Part shown: positions 39,834 to 48,908 of the stretch, one piece after another
Numbering within the stretch: position 1 is the stretch's first letter
Layout of the letters: each line of letters opens with the position of its first letter
Assembly (NCBI RefSeq): GCF_011761355.1
Contig: NZ_JAASRW010000009.1
Coordinates: 186,001-250,000, forward strand
Direction of reading: 5' to 3'
DNA from: Paenibacillus lupini
GTDB taxonomy: Bacteria; Bacillota; Bacilli; Paenibacillales; Paenibacillaceae
DNA length: 64,000 nt
Notes under the pieces: generated by a model
What the model saw: the letters and a program-made list of their open reading frames with translations, nothing else
Databases searched by the model: none
What the model was told of the DNA's origin: nothing
Program-made: the position numbers and the translations under genes

Positions 39834-39868
39834 GCTATGTCCAAAATTAAAAAAATGGGGTGTTTAGG

Positions 39869-40855
39869 ATGAAAAAGTATCAGAAATTATCCTTCTTAAT
39901 TCTCTCTTTAATCAGCTTGATGATGGTTGCCGCTGCATGCGGCTCGAATAGTTCAGACAACTCGGCTAACACCGCTTCGAATAACTCATCGAAAGAAAAC
40001 AAAGTCATTCGTATTGGTTATCAGAAATATGGAACAGTCAATATTTTGAAAGCAAAAGGCACATTGGATCAAAGACTCGAGGCAGAAGGCTACAAAATTA
40101 CGTGGACAGAGTTTCCCGGCGGGCCTCAATTACTCGAAGCATTAAACGTTGGCAGCATCGACATTGGGCATACCGGTGAAGCACCTCCGATTTTCGCTCA
40201 AGCAGCAGATGCACCACTCGTTTACTTGGCTCATGAGCCAGCAAGCCCGACAAGCGAAGGAATTATCGTACCAAAGGGCTCGTCCATCAAATCTGTTGCG
40301 GATTTGAAGGGCAAGAAAGTAGCTTTGAACAAAGGCTCCAATGTTCACTATCTGCTAGTAAAAGCGCTTGAGAAAGCAGGCGTTGATTATAACGATATTA
40401 CAACGGTATTCCTGCCGCCGGGTGATGCAAGGGTTGCGTTCGAGAATGGCAGCGTAGATGCATGGGTCATTTGGGATCCATTCCTCGCAGCAGCTCAAAC
40501 GGCAACAGGCGGTACGCTTCTGACGGATGGCAAGGATCTTGTATCGAACATTGAATTTTACCTGGCTTCACGCAAGTTCGCTGAATCGAATGAATCGGTT
40601 ATTACAGCCTTCAAGGATGAGCTGAACAAGATTGATGAGTGGGCAGCAGCTAACCAGAAGGAAGTAGCAGAGCTTCTATCCCCGCAGCTTGGTATCGATA
40701 TCCCATCTCTTGAGCTTGCTGCAGCACGGAGAGGTTACGGTCTGAACCCGATTGACGACTCGATTATTGAAGCGCAGCAAAAAATTGCCGATACATTCTT
40801 TGGTCTGAAGCTTATTCCGAAAGAAATTCAAGTAAAAGAAGCTACTTTAAAATAA
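39869..40855 (+). CDS. ssuA: Aliphatic sulfonate ABC transporter substrate-binding lipoprotein
   Basis: Receptor for alkanesulfonates, 328 aa, lipoprotein (lipobox A-A-A-C, Cys about 24). The body follows SsuA: I-G-Y-Q-K-Y-G-T-V-N, E-F-P-G-G-P-Q-L-L-E-A-L-N-V-G-S-I-D-I-G-H-T-G-E-A-P, then W-V-I-W-D-P-F. Start: ATG 39869 with GGGG 8 nt upstream; the TTG at 39860 is less well placed. First gene of ssuA-D-C-B, which imports sulfonates and releases sulfite for sulfur supply. Confidence 0.93.
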   Translation: MKKYQKLSFLILSLISLMMVAAACGSNSSDNSANTASNNSSKENKVIRIGYQKYGTVNILKAKGTLDQRLEAEGYKITWTEFPGGPQLLEALNVGSIDIGHTGEAPPIFAQAADAPLVYLAHEPASPTSEGIIVPKGSSIKSVADLKGKKVALNKGSNVHYLLVKALEKAGVDYNDITTVFLPPGDARVAFENGSVDAWVIWDPFLAAAQTATGGTLLTDGKDLVSNIEFYLASRKFAESNESVITAFKDELNKIDEWAAANQKEVAELLSPQLGIDIPSLELAAARRGYGLNPIDDSIIEAQQKIADTFFGLKLIPKEIQVKEATLK

Positions 40856-40884
40856 CAAAACAACAATAGGAAGGGTGTTTACAA

Positions 40885-42030
40885 ATGGAAGTATTCTGGT
40901 TTATTCCGACTCATGGTGATGGACGTTATTTGGGCAGTGCTGAAGGAGCACGCGCTGTTGATGCGAAATATATGCAGCAAATTGCACAGGCGGCTGACCG
41001 CCTTGGATACGGCGGCGTATTGCTGCCGACAGGAACTTCCTGCGAGGATGCTTGGGTAGTGGCATCTTCACTCATCCCGGTTACAGAAAAACTGAAATTC
41101 CTCGTTGCCCTTCGTCCGGGCTTAATGTCACCTACCTTGTCTGCTCGTATGGCATCAACCTTTGACCGGATCTCGAATGGACGTCTGCTGATCAATGTAG
41201 TAACTGGCGGAGATCCTGTGGAACTTGCGGGTGAAGGGGTGTTCCTCAGCCATGATGAACGTTATGAGCTGACCAGCGAGTTTCTTGACATTTGGCGCCG
41301 AGAACTTGAAGGCGAGACGGTTGATTTTGAAGGGAACCACTTGAAGGTAGAGGGCGGCAAAGTTCTTTATCCTCCTGTACAGAAGCCATATCCGCCTCTT
41401 TATTTCGGAGGCTCGTCTCCGGCGGGGATTGATGTAGCAGCCGATCACATCGATGTATATCTGACATGGGGAGAACCTCCTCAAGAAGTAGCAAAAAAGA
41501 TTGATAAGGTTCGTAAAGCAGCGGCTGAACGGGGAAGAGAAGTACGCTTTGGCATTCGTCTTCATGTTATTGTCCGTGAAACCTCCGAAGAAGCCTGGAG
41601 AGAAGCGGATCGTCTAATCAGCAAAGTGGATGATGATGCGATTGCAGCAGCCCGCAAAGTGTTTGCCCGTTATGATTCGGAAGGGCAAAAGCGGATGTCA
41701 GATCTGCATGGCGGCGACCGCAGTCAGCTTGAGATCTACCCTAACCTGTGGGCGGGTGTTGGTCTTGTTCGCGGTGGTGCTGGAACAGCTCTTGTCGGCA
41801 ATCCAACAGAAGTAGCTAACCTGATGAAGGAATATGCTGCGCTTGGTATTGAGACGTTTATTTTATCCGGATATCCGCATTTGGAAGAAGCTTATCAGTT
41901 TGCCGATCTTGTATTCCCGTTGCTTCCTCTTAAAGGGATTGCATCGGCGAATGGTCCAACATCTACTAGTCCGTTCGGTGAGCTGATCGCTAATTCAGTT
42001 AAACCAGCAGAACGGGCAACTGTTAAATAG
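40885..42030 (+). CDS. ssuD: FMNH2-dependent alkanesulfonate monooxygenase
   Basis: Flavin-dependent oxygenase of 381 aa (E. coli SsuD is 381) that converts alkanesulfonates to aldehyde plus sulfite. The luciferase-like fold is evident: V-F-W-F-I-P-T-H-G-D-G-R-Y-L-G near the start, T-S-C-E-D-A-W (about 51-57, with the conserved Cys), L-R-P-G-L-M-S-P-T, N-V-V-T-G-G-D-P and F-G-G-S-S-P-A-G. No SsuE-type flavin reductase is encoded in this operon. RBS AGGAAGGG. Confidence 0.95.
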   Translation: MEVFWFIPTHGDGRYLGSAEGARAVDAKYMQQIAQAADRLGYGGVLLPTGTSCEDAWVVASSLIPVTEKLKFLVALRPGLMSPTLSARMASTFDRISNGRLLINVVTGGDPVELAGEGVFLSHDERYELTSEFLDIWRRELEGETVDFEGNHLKVEGGKVLYPPVQKPYPPLYFGGSSPAGIDVAADHIDVYLTWGEPPQEVAKKIDKVRKAAAERGREVRFGIRLHVIVRETSEEAWREADRLISKVDDDAIAAARKVFARYDSEGQKRMSDLHGGDRSQLEIYPNLWAGVGLVRGGAGTALVGNPTEVANLMKEYAALGIETFILSGYPHLEEAYQFADLVFPLLPLKGIASANGPTSTSPFGELIANSVKPAERATVK

Positions 42031-42039
42031 GGGGCTACA

Positions 42040-42840
42040 ATGATGAAGAGTCCAGCAGCTCGTAACTGGAAAACTGGAACGTTATCTATAGGACTCGAGT
42101 GGTTAATTCCGATCCTGGTAGTGGTGATCTGGCAATGGCTTGGCAGTGCGGGGGTAATCTCTCAGCGCATCCTCCCTACACCAGCATCAGTTGTTGAAGC
42201 CGGATGGAAGCTGATTCGTAATGGTGACTTATTCGTATATATCGGCGACAGTACAAGGCGGGCACTGCTTGGCTTTGTAATCGGGGGAGGAATCGGGTTT
42301 ATTCTGGCGATTCTGAACGGGTTAGCGCCTTTAGCAGAGAAGCTGACGGACTCGTCGATTCAAATGATCAGAACGATCCCTCACCTGTCACTTATTCCAC
42401 TTATTATTGCATGGTTTGGTATCGGTGAGCAGGGTAAAATCTTTCTCGTTGCGCTTGGCGTAGCATTCCCGATTTACTTAAACACCGTGCACGGTATTCG
42501 TTCCGTTGAACCGGGTTTGATTGAGATGGGCCGTACTTACGGGTTAAAAGGCTTTGCACTTTTCCGTACGATTATTTTCCCGGGTGCGCTCCCTTCAATA
42601 TTAGTAGGTCTTCGATTTGCTCTCGGCATTATGTGGATCACGCTGATCGTCTCTGAGACGATTTCCTCGAATAGCGGAATCGGCTTTATGGCGATGAATG
42701 CGCGGGAGTTTTTCCAAATGGATGTCGTGGTGCTTAGTATTGTGATCTATGCTTTGTTAGGCAAATTGTCAGATTGGCTGGCGAAGCTTATGGAGAGGAG
42801 TTGGCTGCAATGGCATCCGCACTTTCGTCCGAAAAAATAA
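42040..42840 (+). CDS. ssuC: Sulfonate ABC transporter permease
   Basis: Permease of 266 aa with about six helices. The BPD_transp_1 core shows the E-M-G-R-T-Y-G-L-K-G ATPase-coupling loop (about 165-174) and P-G-A-L-P-S-I-L-V-G-L-R (about 184). ATG 42040 follows AGGGGG; ATG 42043 is an alternative. It overlaps ssuB by 31 nt. Confidence 0.93.
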   Translation: MMKSPAARNWKTGTLSIGLEWLIPILVVVIWQWLGSAGVISQRILPTPASVVEAGWKLIRNGDLFVYIGDSTRRALLGFVIGGGIGFILAILNGLAPLAEKLTDSSIQMIRTIPHLSLIPLIIAWFGIGEQGKIFLVALGVAFPIYLNTVHGIRSVEPGLIEMGRTYGLKGFALFRTIIFPGALPSILVGLRFALGIMWITLIVSETISSNSGIGFMAMNAREFFQMDVVVLSIVIYALLGKLSDWLAKLMERSWLQWHPHFRPKK

Positions 42841-43628
42841 ACGTTAAACCGGAAGTAGGCTCGCTCGAAACGGTGTCTTCCCGTGGTCTGCAGGTAGATG
42901 TACGAGACGCAGTTGTGCAATTCGGTGACCTTACTGTCCTTCGTGATCTTGATTTAACGATTCCATCGGGACAATTCCTGGCGATCGTAGGTAGAAGCGG
43001 ATGCGGCAAGAGTACACTGCTCCGCTTACTGGCCGGATTAGAACGAGCATCGCAAGGAACGGTGTCCCTCGGTGGAGGCGCATCAGCGGGCTTAAGGCCG
43101 GATGTAAGGGTAATGTTCCAGGATGCACGATTGCTCCCTTGGAAAACGGTACTGGATAACGTTCGGATTGGCGTAGAGGGTGGCGACAAGGCGAAAGCAT
43201 TAGAGGCGCTGGAGCTTGTTGGCTTAGCTGACCGTGCGAAGGAATGGCCGTCCGTTCTGTCTGGCGGACAGCGGCAAAGGGTAGCACTCGCCAGAGCGCT
43301 TGTTGGCGATCCAAGCTTACTCTTATTTGATGAACCGCTAGGGGCACTCGATGCGCTTACCCGTATTGAGATGCAGCAGCTTATCGAGCGGTTATGGCTG
43401 GAGAGGAAGTTTACGGCTGTTCTAGTTACACATGACGTAAGTGAAGCCGTTGCACTGGCCGACCGTGTCGTACTTGTAGAGAACGGAATAATCGCACAGG
43501 ATACTTCAATTGCATTGGCACGGCCTCGTGAGAAGGACAATGGATTTACCCATTACGAGAGTAGTATTCTGAATCGTGTGCTGAAAAGAAATCAGACTGC
43601 AGCAAGTAACGAAGGCTTCTCGATCTAA
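42810..43628 (+). CDS. ssuB: Sulfonate ABC transporter ATP-binding protein
   Basis: Cytoplasmic ATPase of 272 aa. Walker A GRSGCGKST (about 56), Q-loop M-F-Q-D-A-R-L-L-P-W, signature LSGGQRQRVALARAL, Walker B LLLFDEPLGALD and H-loop V-T-H-D are all present. About 35 residues precede the core domain. Start: ATG 42810 with GGAGAGGAG inside the ssuC end; TTG 42774 has no RBS. Confidence 0.94.
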   Translation: MASALSSEKINVKPEVGSLETVSSRGLQVDVRDAVVQFGDLTVLRDLDLTIPSGQFLAIVGRSGCGKSTLLRLLAGLERASQGTVSLGGGASAGLRPDVRVMFQDARLLPWKTVLDNVRIGVEGGDKAKALEALELVGLADRAKEWPSVLSGGQRQRVALARALVGDPSLLLFDEPLGALDALTRIEMQQLIERLWLERKFTAVLVTHDVSEAVALADRVVLVENGIIAQDTSIALARPREKDNGFTHYESSILNRVLKRNQTAASNEGFSI

Positions 43629-43643
43629 TGTATAGTTATGAAA

Positions 43644-43679
43644 AGAGGGCATCCCTATCGAGGGGTGCCCTTTGTTTTC
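43644..43679. terminator. Bidirectional terminator after ssuB
   Basis: AGAGGGCATCCC-tatcg-AGGGGTGCCCTTT with TTGTTTTC; also in place for the convergent surface-protein gene. Confidence 0.88.
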
Positions 43680-43687
43680 TATAAATG

Positions 43688-46234
43688 TTACTCCTCTTCT
43701 TCCTCGACAATGATCCGTACCGTATTCGTAAGCAAGCCTGCTCGGAAGCAGGAGGGTCCGAAGCGGAATTCGAAAAGTACAGCAGCCTGGTTAATGATAA
43801 TGCCGCCTATCGGTTCAGCGAGCACGTTTACCAGGAAGGTCAGTCTGCGTGTTACTCCTGGACCAATCGTACCAAGTGGAATACCCGCTTGAGGATCAGG
43901 CTGCGGGATTCCATCCACGGTGAGGCTTCCCGATGAAAATTGAAGCTGATTGTCGAGTGGATCGTAGAAGATGACGTTGGCTGCGGTGATATCCGTCGAC
44001 AAGTTCGTGAGGGTAATATTGTAATGATAGCTGTCCCCAACCTTGACGATTTGGGCATCTGAGGTCTTGAGGAAGGAGGCATAGTCTGATGCTCGAATCG
44101 TGGATACCGGGTTAGATATCGTATTGGACTGGAAGATCTGCGTCAAAATCTGTTGATTCGGCAGCAGGAAATCAGCTTTAACCTGGGCCGTATTCGTTAG
44201 AGCCCCGCTGCCTCTTACGAGTACATCAAACCGGACTAGGGTGCTTTGATTTTGAGCAATTGGCCCAAGACTAATACCTTCACTCGGATTATCGTCCAGT
44301 CTAAGCACGTTATTAACGCGAATGGTTCCTGGAATGAATAGAGCATTAGCCGGGAGGATATCCGTTAAGATGGTTCGGCCGGATACCGCATTGCCATTAT
44401 TGACGACAAAGATGGTATAGGTGATCCGCTGTCCCACAAATAAGGAAACATTAAGGAAAGCTTTGGAGACGATTAGGTTAGGCGTATTCTGTACAGTTGT
44501 CCATGGGACGGTAACAAAGCTGGTTGAAATGATCGGTTGAACGGTTCCAGTCAGAACCGGTATCGTCACGCCAACAAGCGGCGTCAACGTAATGCCTGGA
44601 ACAGATACCTGCTGATTCAGCAGAACAGTTCCATCCGGACCTGTAATTGGCCCTAAATTCGGAACCTGACCCGGAGCAGGTGTTACACCAGGCTTAAAGA
44701 TAGGAAGGACAGGAAGCAAGAGCCCGGGAATAGGCGTTACACCCGGCATTGTTGTAAGGGATAAATCACCTGGCGTACAAGTAGCCGGTACGGTACCCGG
44801 TGGTACAGTAACAATAAAGCCCTTATTTGTAATTTGTCCATTTGGTGGATAACCGGAAACAAATGCATCGAATTGGATCGTCACGACCTGCCCGACATTG
44901 ATTACACCGATGACAACTTGTTCGGTAATGTCTACACCACTGAATCGCCCGCCGTCAATAAATAAGCTGGATGGAATGAATTGAACGCCCGGCGGAAGAA
45001 TTTCGACTAATAAGACTTCTCCTGGTGCGGTCCCTATATTCGTGACTGTGATGAAATAAGTAATCGTGTCCCCAATCTGTGCGGTAGTGACACTTGGAGT
45101 TTTGGTCGCAGTAATGATTGGACCTGTGACAACGGCCGGTGTCGTTGTTGAAGTAGAGGTTGTTGTGGTGGATGTAGTCGTCGGCACAGGCGTTGTTGTC
45201 GTTGTAGTGGTTGTTGTAGTGGTAGGGACAGGCGTTGTTGTAGTAGTTGTTGAAGTAGGAGGGACAACCGTTGTTGTACTGGAAGAACTTGTTGTACTGG
45301 ATGTTGACGATGTACTTGAAGTCGATGTTGTACTTGTTGTTGACGTCGTTGACGTTGTTGTAGAAGTGGTAGAAGACGTTGTCGTTGTTGTTGAGGTTGT
45401 TGGCTCAATATTGCCAGGCAGGCAGCCAGCGAAGGGGATATTATGTGCCTCCAGTGTACCGCCAACATTGGTGAGCGATTGAGCGACAAGTGTTCCATCA
45501 ATATTGCCAAAGCCAATTGCTTCCCAGTTCGCATAAGGTGCTAGTACCGAACCCGTAATCGATAAGTTCTGGTTGAAGGCTGTAATAGCTTGATACAAAT
45601 TCCAGAGAATGAGTGCTCCATCCTCGGGGATAGCGGAGACGCCATTACGGAAAATCTGATAGCTCCCGAATCCGACATTATCGTCTCCAACATTAATAAG
45701 AATGGTTGAACCCGCCGGAGCGACGATATTAATTCCGTTTGCGGTATCCAGTCGAAGTCCGTTGCCATCCACATTATTACCGTTAAACATAAATATGTTT
45801 ATGGCAGGATCCGTCCCTGTAAGTACGATTTGCCCAAAGTTGTTGGCTATTGTTCCGTTTACCGGCAATGCGGCAAGGTTAAGGGACAGCTGTGCCAGTG
45901 AGCTTTCAGCCCCGTTAAAGTCCAGGGGTGTGCCTACAAGGGGCTGACCAGGTACTCCATTATTATTGGTCATCGTATACTTAATGACAGTACTTCCTGG
46001 ATATATCGTGGTATTCCCCGCAAAATTGGTTCCTGCTGTAATATCTACATTTCCTTGTATGATGAGATCCGATCTTGTAGTTGATACGGGCAGTGTATTG
46101 CCTACTCCGTAGCTGTTATAAGTGGCGTTGCCTCCAACGGCCACTCGCCCCTCCGAATCAACAAAGGATTGTGTGTGATCGCCAAACAGAAATAAATTAA
46201 AGCCATTGGCTATCCCGAGATTGACACAGGCCAT
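43688..46234 (-). CDS. Choice-of-anchor A / DUF11 repeat surface protein with long Thr-Ser linker
   Basis: Protein of 848 aa without a visible signal peptide, LPXTG or C-terminal anchor. Residues about 1-265 match the 'choice-of-anchor A' domain (G-I-A-N-G-F-N-L-F-L-F-G-D near the start, S-I-T-G-S-V-L-A-P-Y-A-N-W near 230). A linker of about 95 residues (about 276-370) is almost purely Thr/Ser with a few Pro/Val. Three DUF11-like beta domains follow (K-T-P-S-V-T-T-A-Q-I-G-D-T-I-T-Y, K-A-F-L-N-V-S-L-F-V-G-Q-R-I-T-Y, K-T-S-D-A-Q-I-V-K-V-G-D-S-Y-H-Y), ending in Glu. Start: ATG 46234 after GGAGGGG; ATG 46252 overlaps it. The lack of a signal and the divergent glycosyltransferase suggest a spore-coat/exosporium glycoprotein; inference. 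Confidence 0.82.
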   Translation of the reverse strand: MACVNLGIANGFNLFLFGDHTQSFVDSEGRVAVGGNATYNSYGVGNTLPVSTTRSDLIIQGNVDITAGTNFAGNTTIYPGSTVIKYTMTNNNGVPGQPLVGTPLDFNGAESSLAQLSLNLAALPVNGTIANNFGQIVLTGTDPAINIFMFNGNNVDGNGLRLDTANGINIVAPAGSTILINVGDDNVGFGSYQIFRNGVSAIPEDGALILWNLYQAITAFNQNLSITGSVLAPYANWEAIGFGNIDGTLVAQSLTNVGGTLEAHNIPFAGCLPGNIEPTTSTTTTTSSTTSTTTSTTSTTSTTSTSSTSSTSSTTSSSSTTTVVPPTSTTTTTTPVPTTTTTTTTTTTPVPTTTSTTTTSTSTTTPAVVTGPIITATKTPSVTTAQIGDTITYFITVTNIGTAPGEVLLVEILPPGVQFIPSSLFIDGGRFSGVDITEQVVIGVINVGQVVTIQFDAFVSGYPPNGQITNKGFIVTVPPGTVPATCTPGDLSLTTMPGVTPIPGLLLPVLPIFKPGVTPAPGQVPNLGPITGPDGTVLLNQQVSVPGITLTPLVGVTIPVLTGTVQPIISTSFVTVPWTTVQNTPNLIVSKAFLNVSLFVGQRITYTIFVVNNGNAVSGRTILTDILPANALFIPGTIRVNNVLRLDDNPSEGISLGPIAQNQSTLVRFDVLVRGSGALTNTAQVKADFLLPNQQILTQIFQSNTISNPVSTIRASDYASFLKTSDAQIVKVGDSYHYNITLTNLSTDITAANVIFYDPLDNQLQFSSGSLTVDGIPQPDPQAGIPLGTIGPGVTRRLTFLVNVLAEPIGGIIINQAAVLFEFRFGPSCFRAGLLTNTVRIIVEEEEE

Positions 46235-46357
46235 CCCATTAATCCCCTCCATTAGTACAGTCTCAGCCCAATAATGTGCACCTTAGATACCTATGCATAT
46301 TCCCTTTAATTAAGGCATAGAAGAGAGTATTTAATCGGAAATAGAGGGGGCCAGCTC

Positions 46358-47647
46358 ATGCATGTCGCTATTGTGACGATGTTTAACGGCTTGTCGAAGA
46401 CTTACTCGTTAGTGAGTGTGGTGGAGGAGCATCTTCATATGCTGCTTGGCGGAGGAATGAAGGTAAAAGTGCTTGTCAGTCAGGACTGCCCCGACTCTGA
46501 GCGGTATGGCATATACAGCGATGAGAGGATCGAATGGGTTAAAATAACGAATCGGCTGGGTGACAAGCAGATTCATTGGATGGATTATACCCAGCCGACG
46601 GGCAGGGTTCATCCGACATTTTTCGAAGAGGCGGAAGTCATTGCAGACAGCTTATATGAAGCTGTTCGGGATGTCGATGTCGTCTTTCTTCACGATATTC
46701 TCTATCAGGGCTGGCATTTGGTACATAACATCGCGATTCGGCAGGTGCAGGCGCGGCTTCCACGACTGCGATTCCTGGCTATGAATCATTCCTATCCTGC
46801 CGTGAGACCACTTCGAATGGACTGGCCTCTCTCGGGCAGATATACGCCGCTTCCTAATACAACTTACCTCTATCCCGCAGAGTCAGGACTACCCGCCTTA
46901 GCCGGCCAATATAACGTACCGCTCGAGCAGTGCAGGGCTATTCCTAATAGCCTGAATCTCTATGGTGAAATGAGCGAAGCGGTCCAAGGACTCGGTAGTC
47001 TGACGGACCTGCTTACACCAGACATTCTAGCTGTCTATCCTGGGCGGCTGACGACAGGCAAGCAATTTGAGAAAGCTGCTGCTTTAATCGGTGCAATGGG
47101 CGCAGAATCAGGCAAGAAGGTCAAATTGATTTTCTGTGACTTTCCCTCCCTTGATATTGAACCAGCTTCGTACAAACGAATAATTAGAAACGCAGGCGAG
47201 AGTTACGGGCTTGGCAGTGAGGAGCTTGTCTTTACCTCAGATATGGGCTGGCCGGACGGTTTTCCTCATCGTGGTGTGATGGAGCTATTTACGTTAAGCA
47301 ATCTGTTTATTTGCACTTCGTACTCGGAATCCTTTGGGCTGATCGTGCTGGAGGCAGCTAGCCGAGGGAATATGCTAGTGCTGAATCAGGCGGTACCTGC
47401 CTTGGAGGAGCTTGGACATGGGCTGAATGCTTATTTTATGCGGTGGAATGCAAGAGGTTTCGACTGCGATACAAGAGAGAGCTACCATCCTTCAGAGGAA
47501 GCCTACTTACGAGAGCATGCAGGGATTATTGCCAAACAGATGGAGAATAATCCCGTTCTTCAGGCCAAGACGATTACCCGCCAGCGGTACAGTCCACAGT
47601 GGATTTGGGAGAACCGGCTGAAGCCGCTAATTGAGGGCTTTAATTGA
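46358..47647 (+). CDS. Glycosyltransferase, GT4-like
   Basis: GT-B fold glycosyltransferase of 429 aa, cytoplasmic. The N-lobe begins H-V-A-I-V-T-M-F-N-G-L-S-K-T-Y-S; the C-lobe contains A-V-Y-P-G-R-L-T-T-G-K-Q-F-E-K-A (about 226) and the E-x7-E-like S-Y-S-E-S-F-G-L-I-V-L-E-A-A-S-R-G (about 320-336) donor-site motif. RBS AGAGGGGG. It is divergent from the Thr-rich surface protein, so it may glycosylate that linker. This link is inferred from position only. Confidence 0.85.
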   Translation: MHVAIVTMFNGLSKTYSLVSVVEEHLHMLLGGGMKVKVLVSQDCPDSERYGIYSDERIEWVKITNRLGDKQIHWMDYTQPTGRVHPTFFEEAEVIADSLYEAVRDVDVVFLHDILYQGWHLVHNIAIRQVQARLPRLRFLAMNHSYPAVRPLRMDWPLSGRYTPLPNTTYLYPAESGLPALAGQYNVPLEQCRAIPNSLNLYGEMSEAVQGLGSLTDLLTPDILAVYPGRLTTGKQFEKAAALIGAMGAESGKKVKLIFCDFPSLDIEPASYKRIIRNAGESYGLGSEELVFTSDMGWPDGFPHRGVMELFTLSNLFICTSYSESFGLIVLEAASRGNMLVLNQAVPALEELGHGLNAYFMRWNARGFDCDTRESYHPSEEAYLREHAGIIAKQMENNPVLQAKTITRQRYSPQWIWENRLKPLIEGFN

Positions 47648-47663
47648 ATAATATCCGTATCCC

Positions 47664-47700
47664 AAAGCTCTCTCTTGCCAAGTGCAATGAGGGAGCTTTT
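47664..47700 (+). terminator. Terminator after the glycosyltransferase gene
   Basis: AAAGCTCTCTC-ttgccaagtgcaat-GAGGGAGCTTTT. Confidence 0.8.
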
Positions 47701-47804
47701 CTGCTATGGCGGTTCACACATGATGCATAATTTGGAAGGGACAGTGGAATGATTAACCTATCTTTTCCTGACTTAATGGGAGCAAGGGGAATGGAAATCA
47801 GACG

Positions 47805-48908
47805 ATGAGTGGAACAGCCAGTAAAATCAATATCACCCAGCTGCTTATGATATTTGCCTTAACGAACGGACTTATCGATCATGTCATTATTAACCCGATG
47901 CTGCTGGACTCCTCCGGACGGGATGCTTGGATTACCGTCCTCGTGACGGGCTGTGTCTTTATCGTGTGGTGCCTGCTGCTGGCCTGGATGATCAGAAAAT
48001 CGGGGCAGCAGCAGTGGCATAAGTGGATCTCCGAGAAAACCCATCCCGCTGTTTCATGGATATTAATGGTGCCGGTCTGTGTGATCTTGTACCTAATTGG
48101 AGCCACAACGGTGGTTCATACCGTGAAGTGGAATACAACGAACTACTTGCCGGATTCACACGCGTTTGTACTAACGATCACCTTAGTGACCATCTGCTTC
48201 ATGATTACCTTATGGGGTCTTCGGGTCATTGCAGTTACTTCGGGGGTCTTGTTCCCCATCGTCAGTATGCTGGGGGTATTTGTCAGTGTATTTAATCATT
48301 CGGAAAAGGACTACAAACTACTGACCCCGATTTTGGAAAAGGGGTGGGAGCCTGTTCTCGATGGAGTCCTCTATGCTTCAAGCGGATTTATTGAGGTTAT
48401 CTTTATCTTGATGCTGCAGCATAGGCTCAGCCAGAAGATCAAGTCCTGGCAGGTATTTGCCTACAGTCTGTTTATTATTCTTATTATGCTTGGCCCCATT
48501 ATCGGAGCGATCACCGAATTTGGACCCACAGAAGCATCCAACCAGATGACCCCTCCTTATGAACAGTGGCGGCTGGTGAAGGTAGGGGAATATCTTGAGC
48601 ATGTTGATTTTTTCTCCATCTTTCAATGGATGTCGGGGGCTTGTATTCGAATTAGTCTCGCCGTCTACTTGCTTACGGATATCCTTAAACTTAAGGGGCG
48701 GGTACGCCGATGGGCTACCGCCATTATTATGGCCAGCTATCTGTTTGTTGGCATCATCCCAACGAATGATTACTCCTATTACCAATGGATGTATGACGTC
48801 TTCCTGCCGATTTCTTTCGGTATCTTGTTTGTTGTGACGTTGATCTGGATGGTCATTACGCTATTCGCCAAGCCTGCAAAACCTTTCCGAAAGGATGAGC
48901 CCCAATGA
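47805..48908 (+). CDS. GerAB-type spore germination permease subunit
   Basis: Membrane subunit of a Ger(x) nutrient germinant receptor, 367 aa with about ten helices of the APC-like GerAB/endospore germination permease family. I-T-Q-L-L-M-I-F near the N-terminus, G-R-D-A-W-I-T-V (about 39) and the C-terminal P-T-N-D-Y-S-Y-Y-Q-W-M-Y-D-V-F-L-P motif are characteristic. It acts in the spore inner membrane, where GerAB homologues bind germinants. First gene of the B-A-C ordered operon; its stop overlaps the next start by 4 nt. Confidence 0.92.
   Translation: MSGTASKINITQLLMIFALTNGLIDHVIINPMLLDSSGRDAWITVLVTGCVFIVWCLLLAWMIRKSGQQQWHKWISEKTHPAVSWILMVPVCVILYLIGATTVVHTVKWNTTNYLPDSHAFVLTITLVTICFMITLWGLRVIAVTSGVLFPIVSMLGVFVSVFNHSEKDYKLLTPILEKGWEPVLDGVLYASSGFIEVIFILMLQHRLSQKIKSWQVFAYSLFIILIMLGPIIGAITEFGPTEASNQMTPPYEQWRLVKVGEYLEHVDFFSIFQWMSGACIRISLAVYLLTDILKLKGRVRRWATAIIMASYLFVGIIPTNDYSYYQWMYDVFLPISFGILFVVTLIWMVITLFAKPAKPFRKDEPQ

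Noticed and set aside
42788..43540. 250-codon minus-strand frame over ssuB
   Set aside because: Shadow of the ATPase gene; Ser/Arg-rich without motifs.
45066..45482. Plus-strand open frame of Val/Gly/Glu repeats opposite the Thr-rich linker
   Set aside because: It is the mirror of the ACN/TCN triplets on the coding strand; low complexity, no RBS, no domain.
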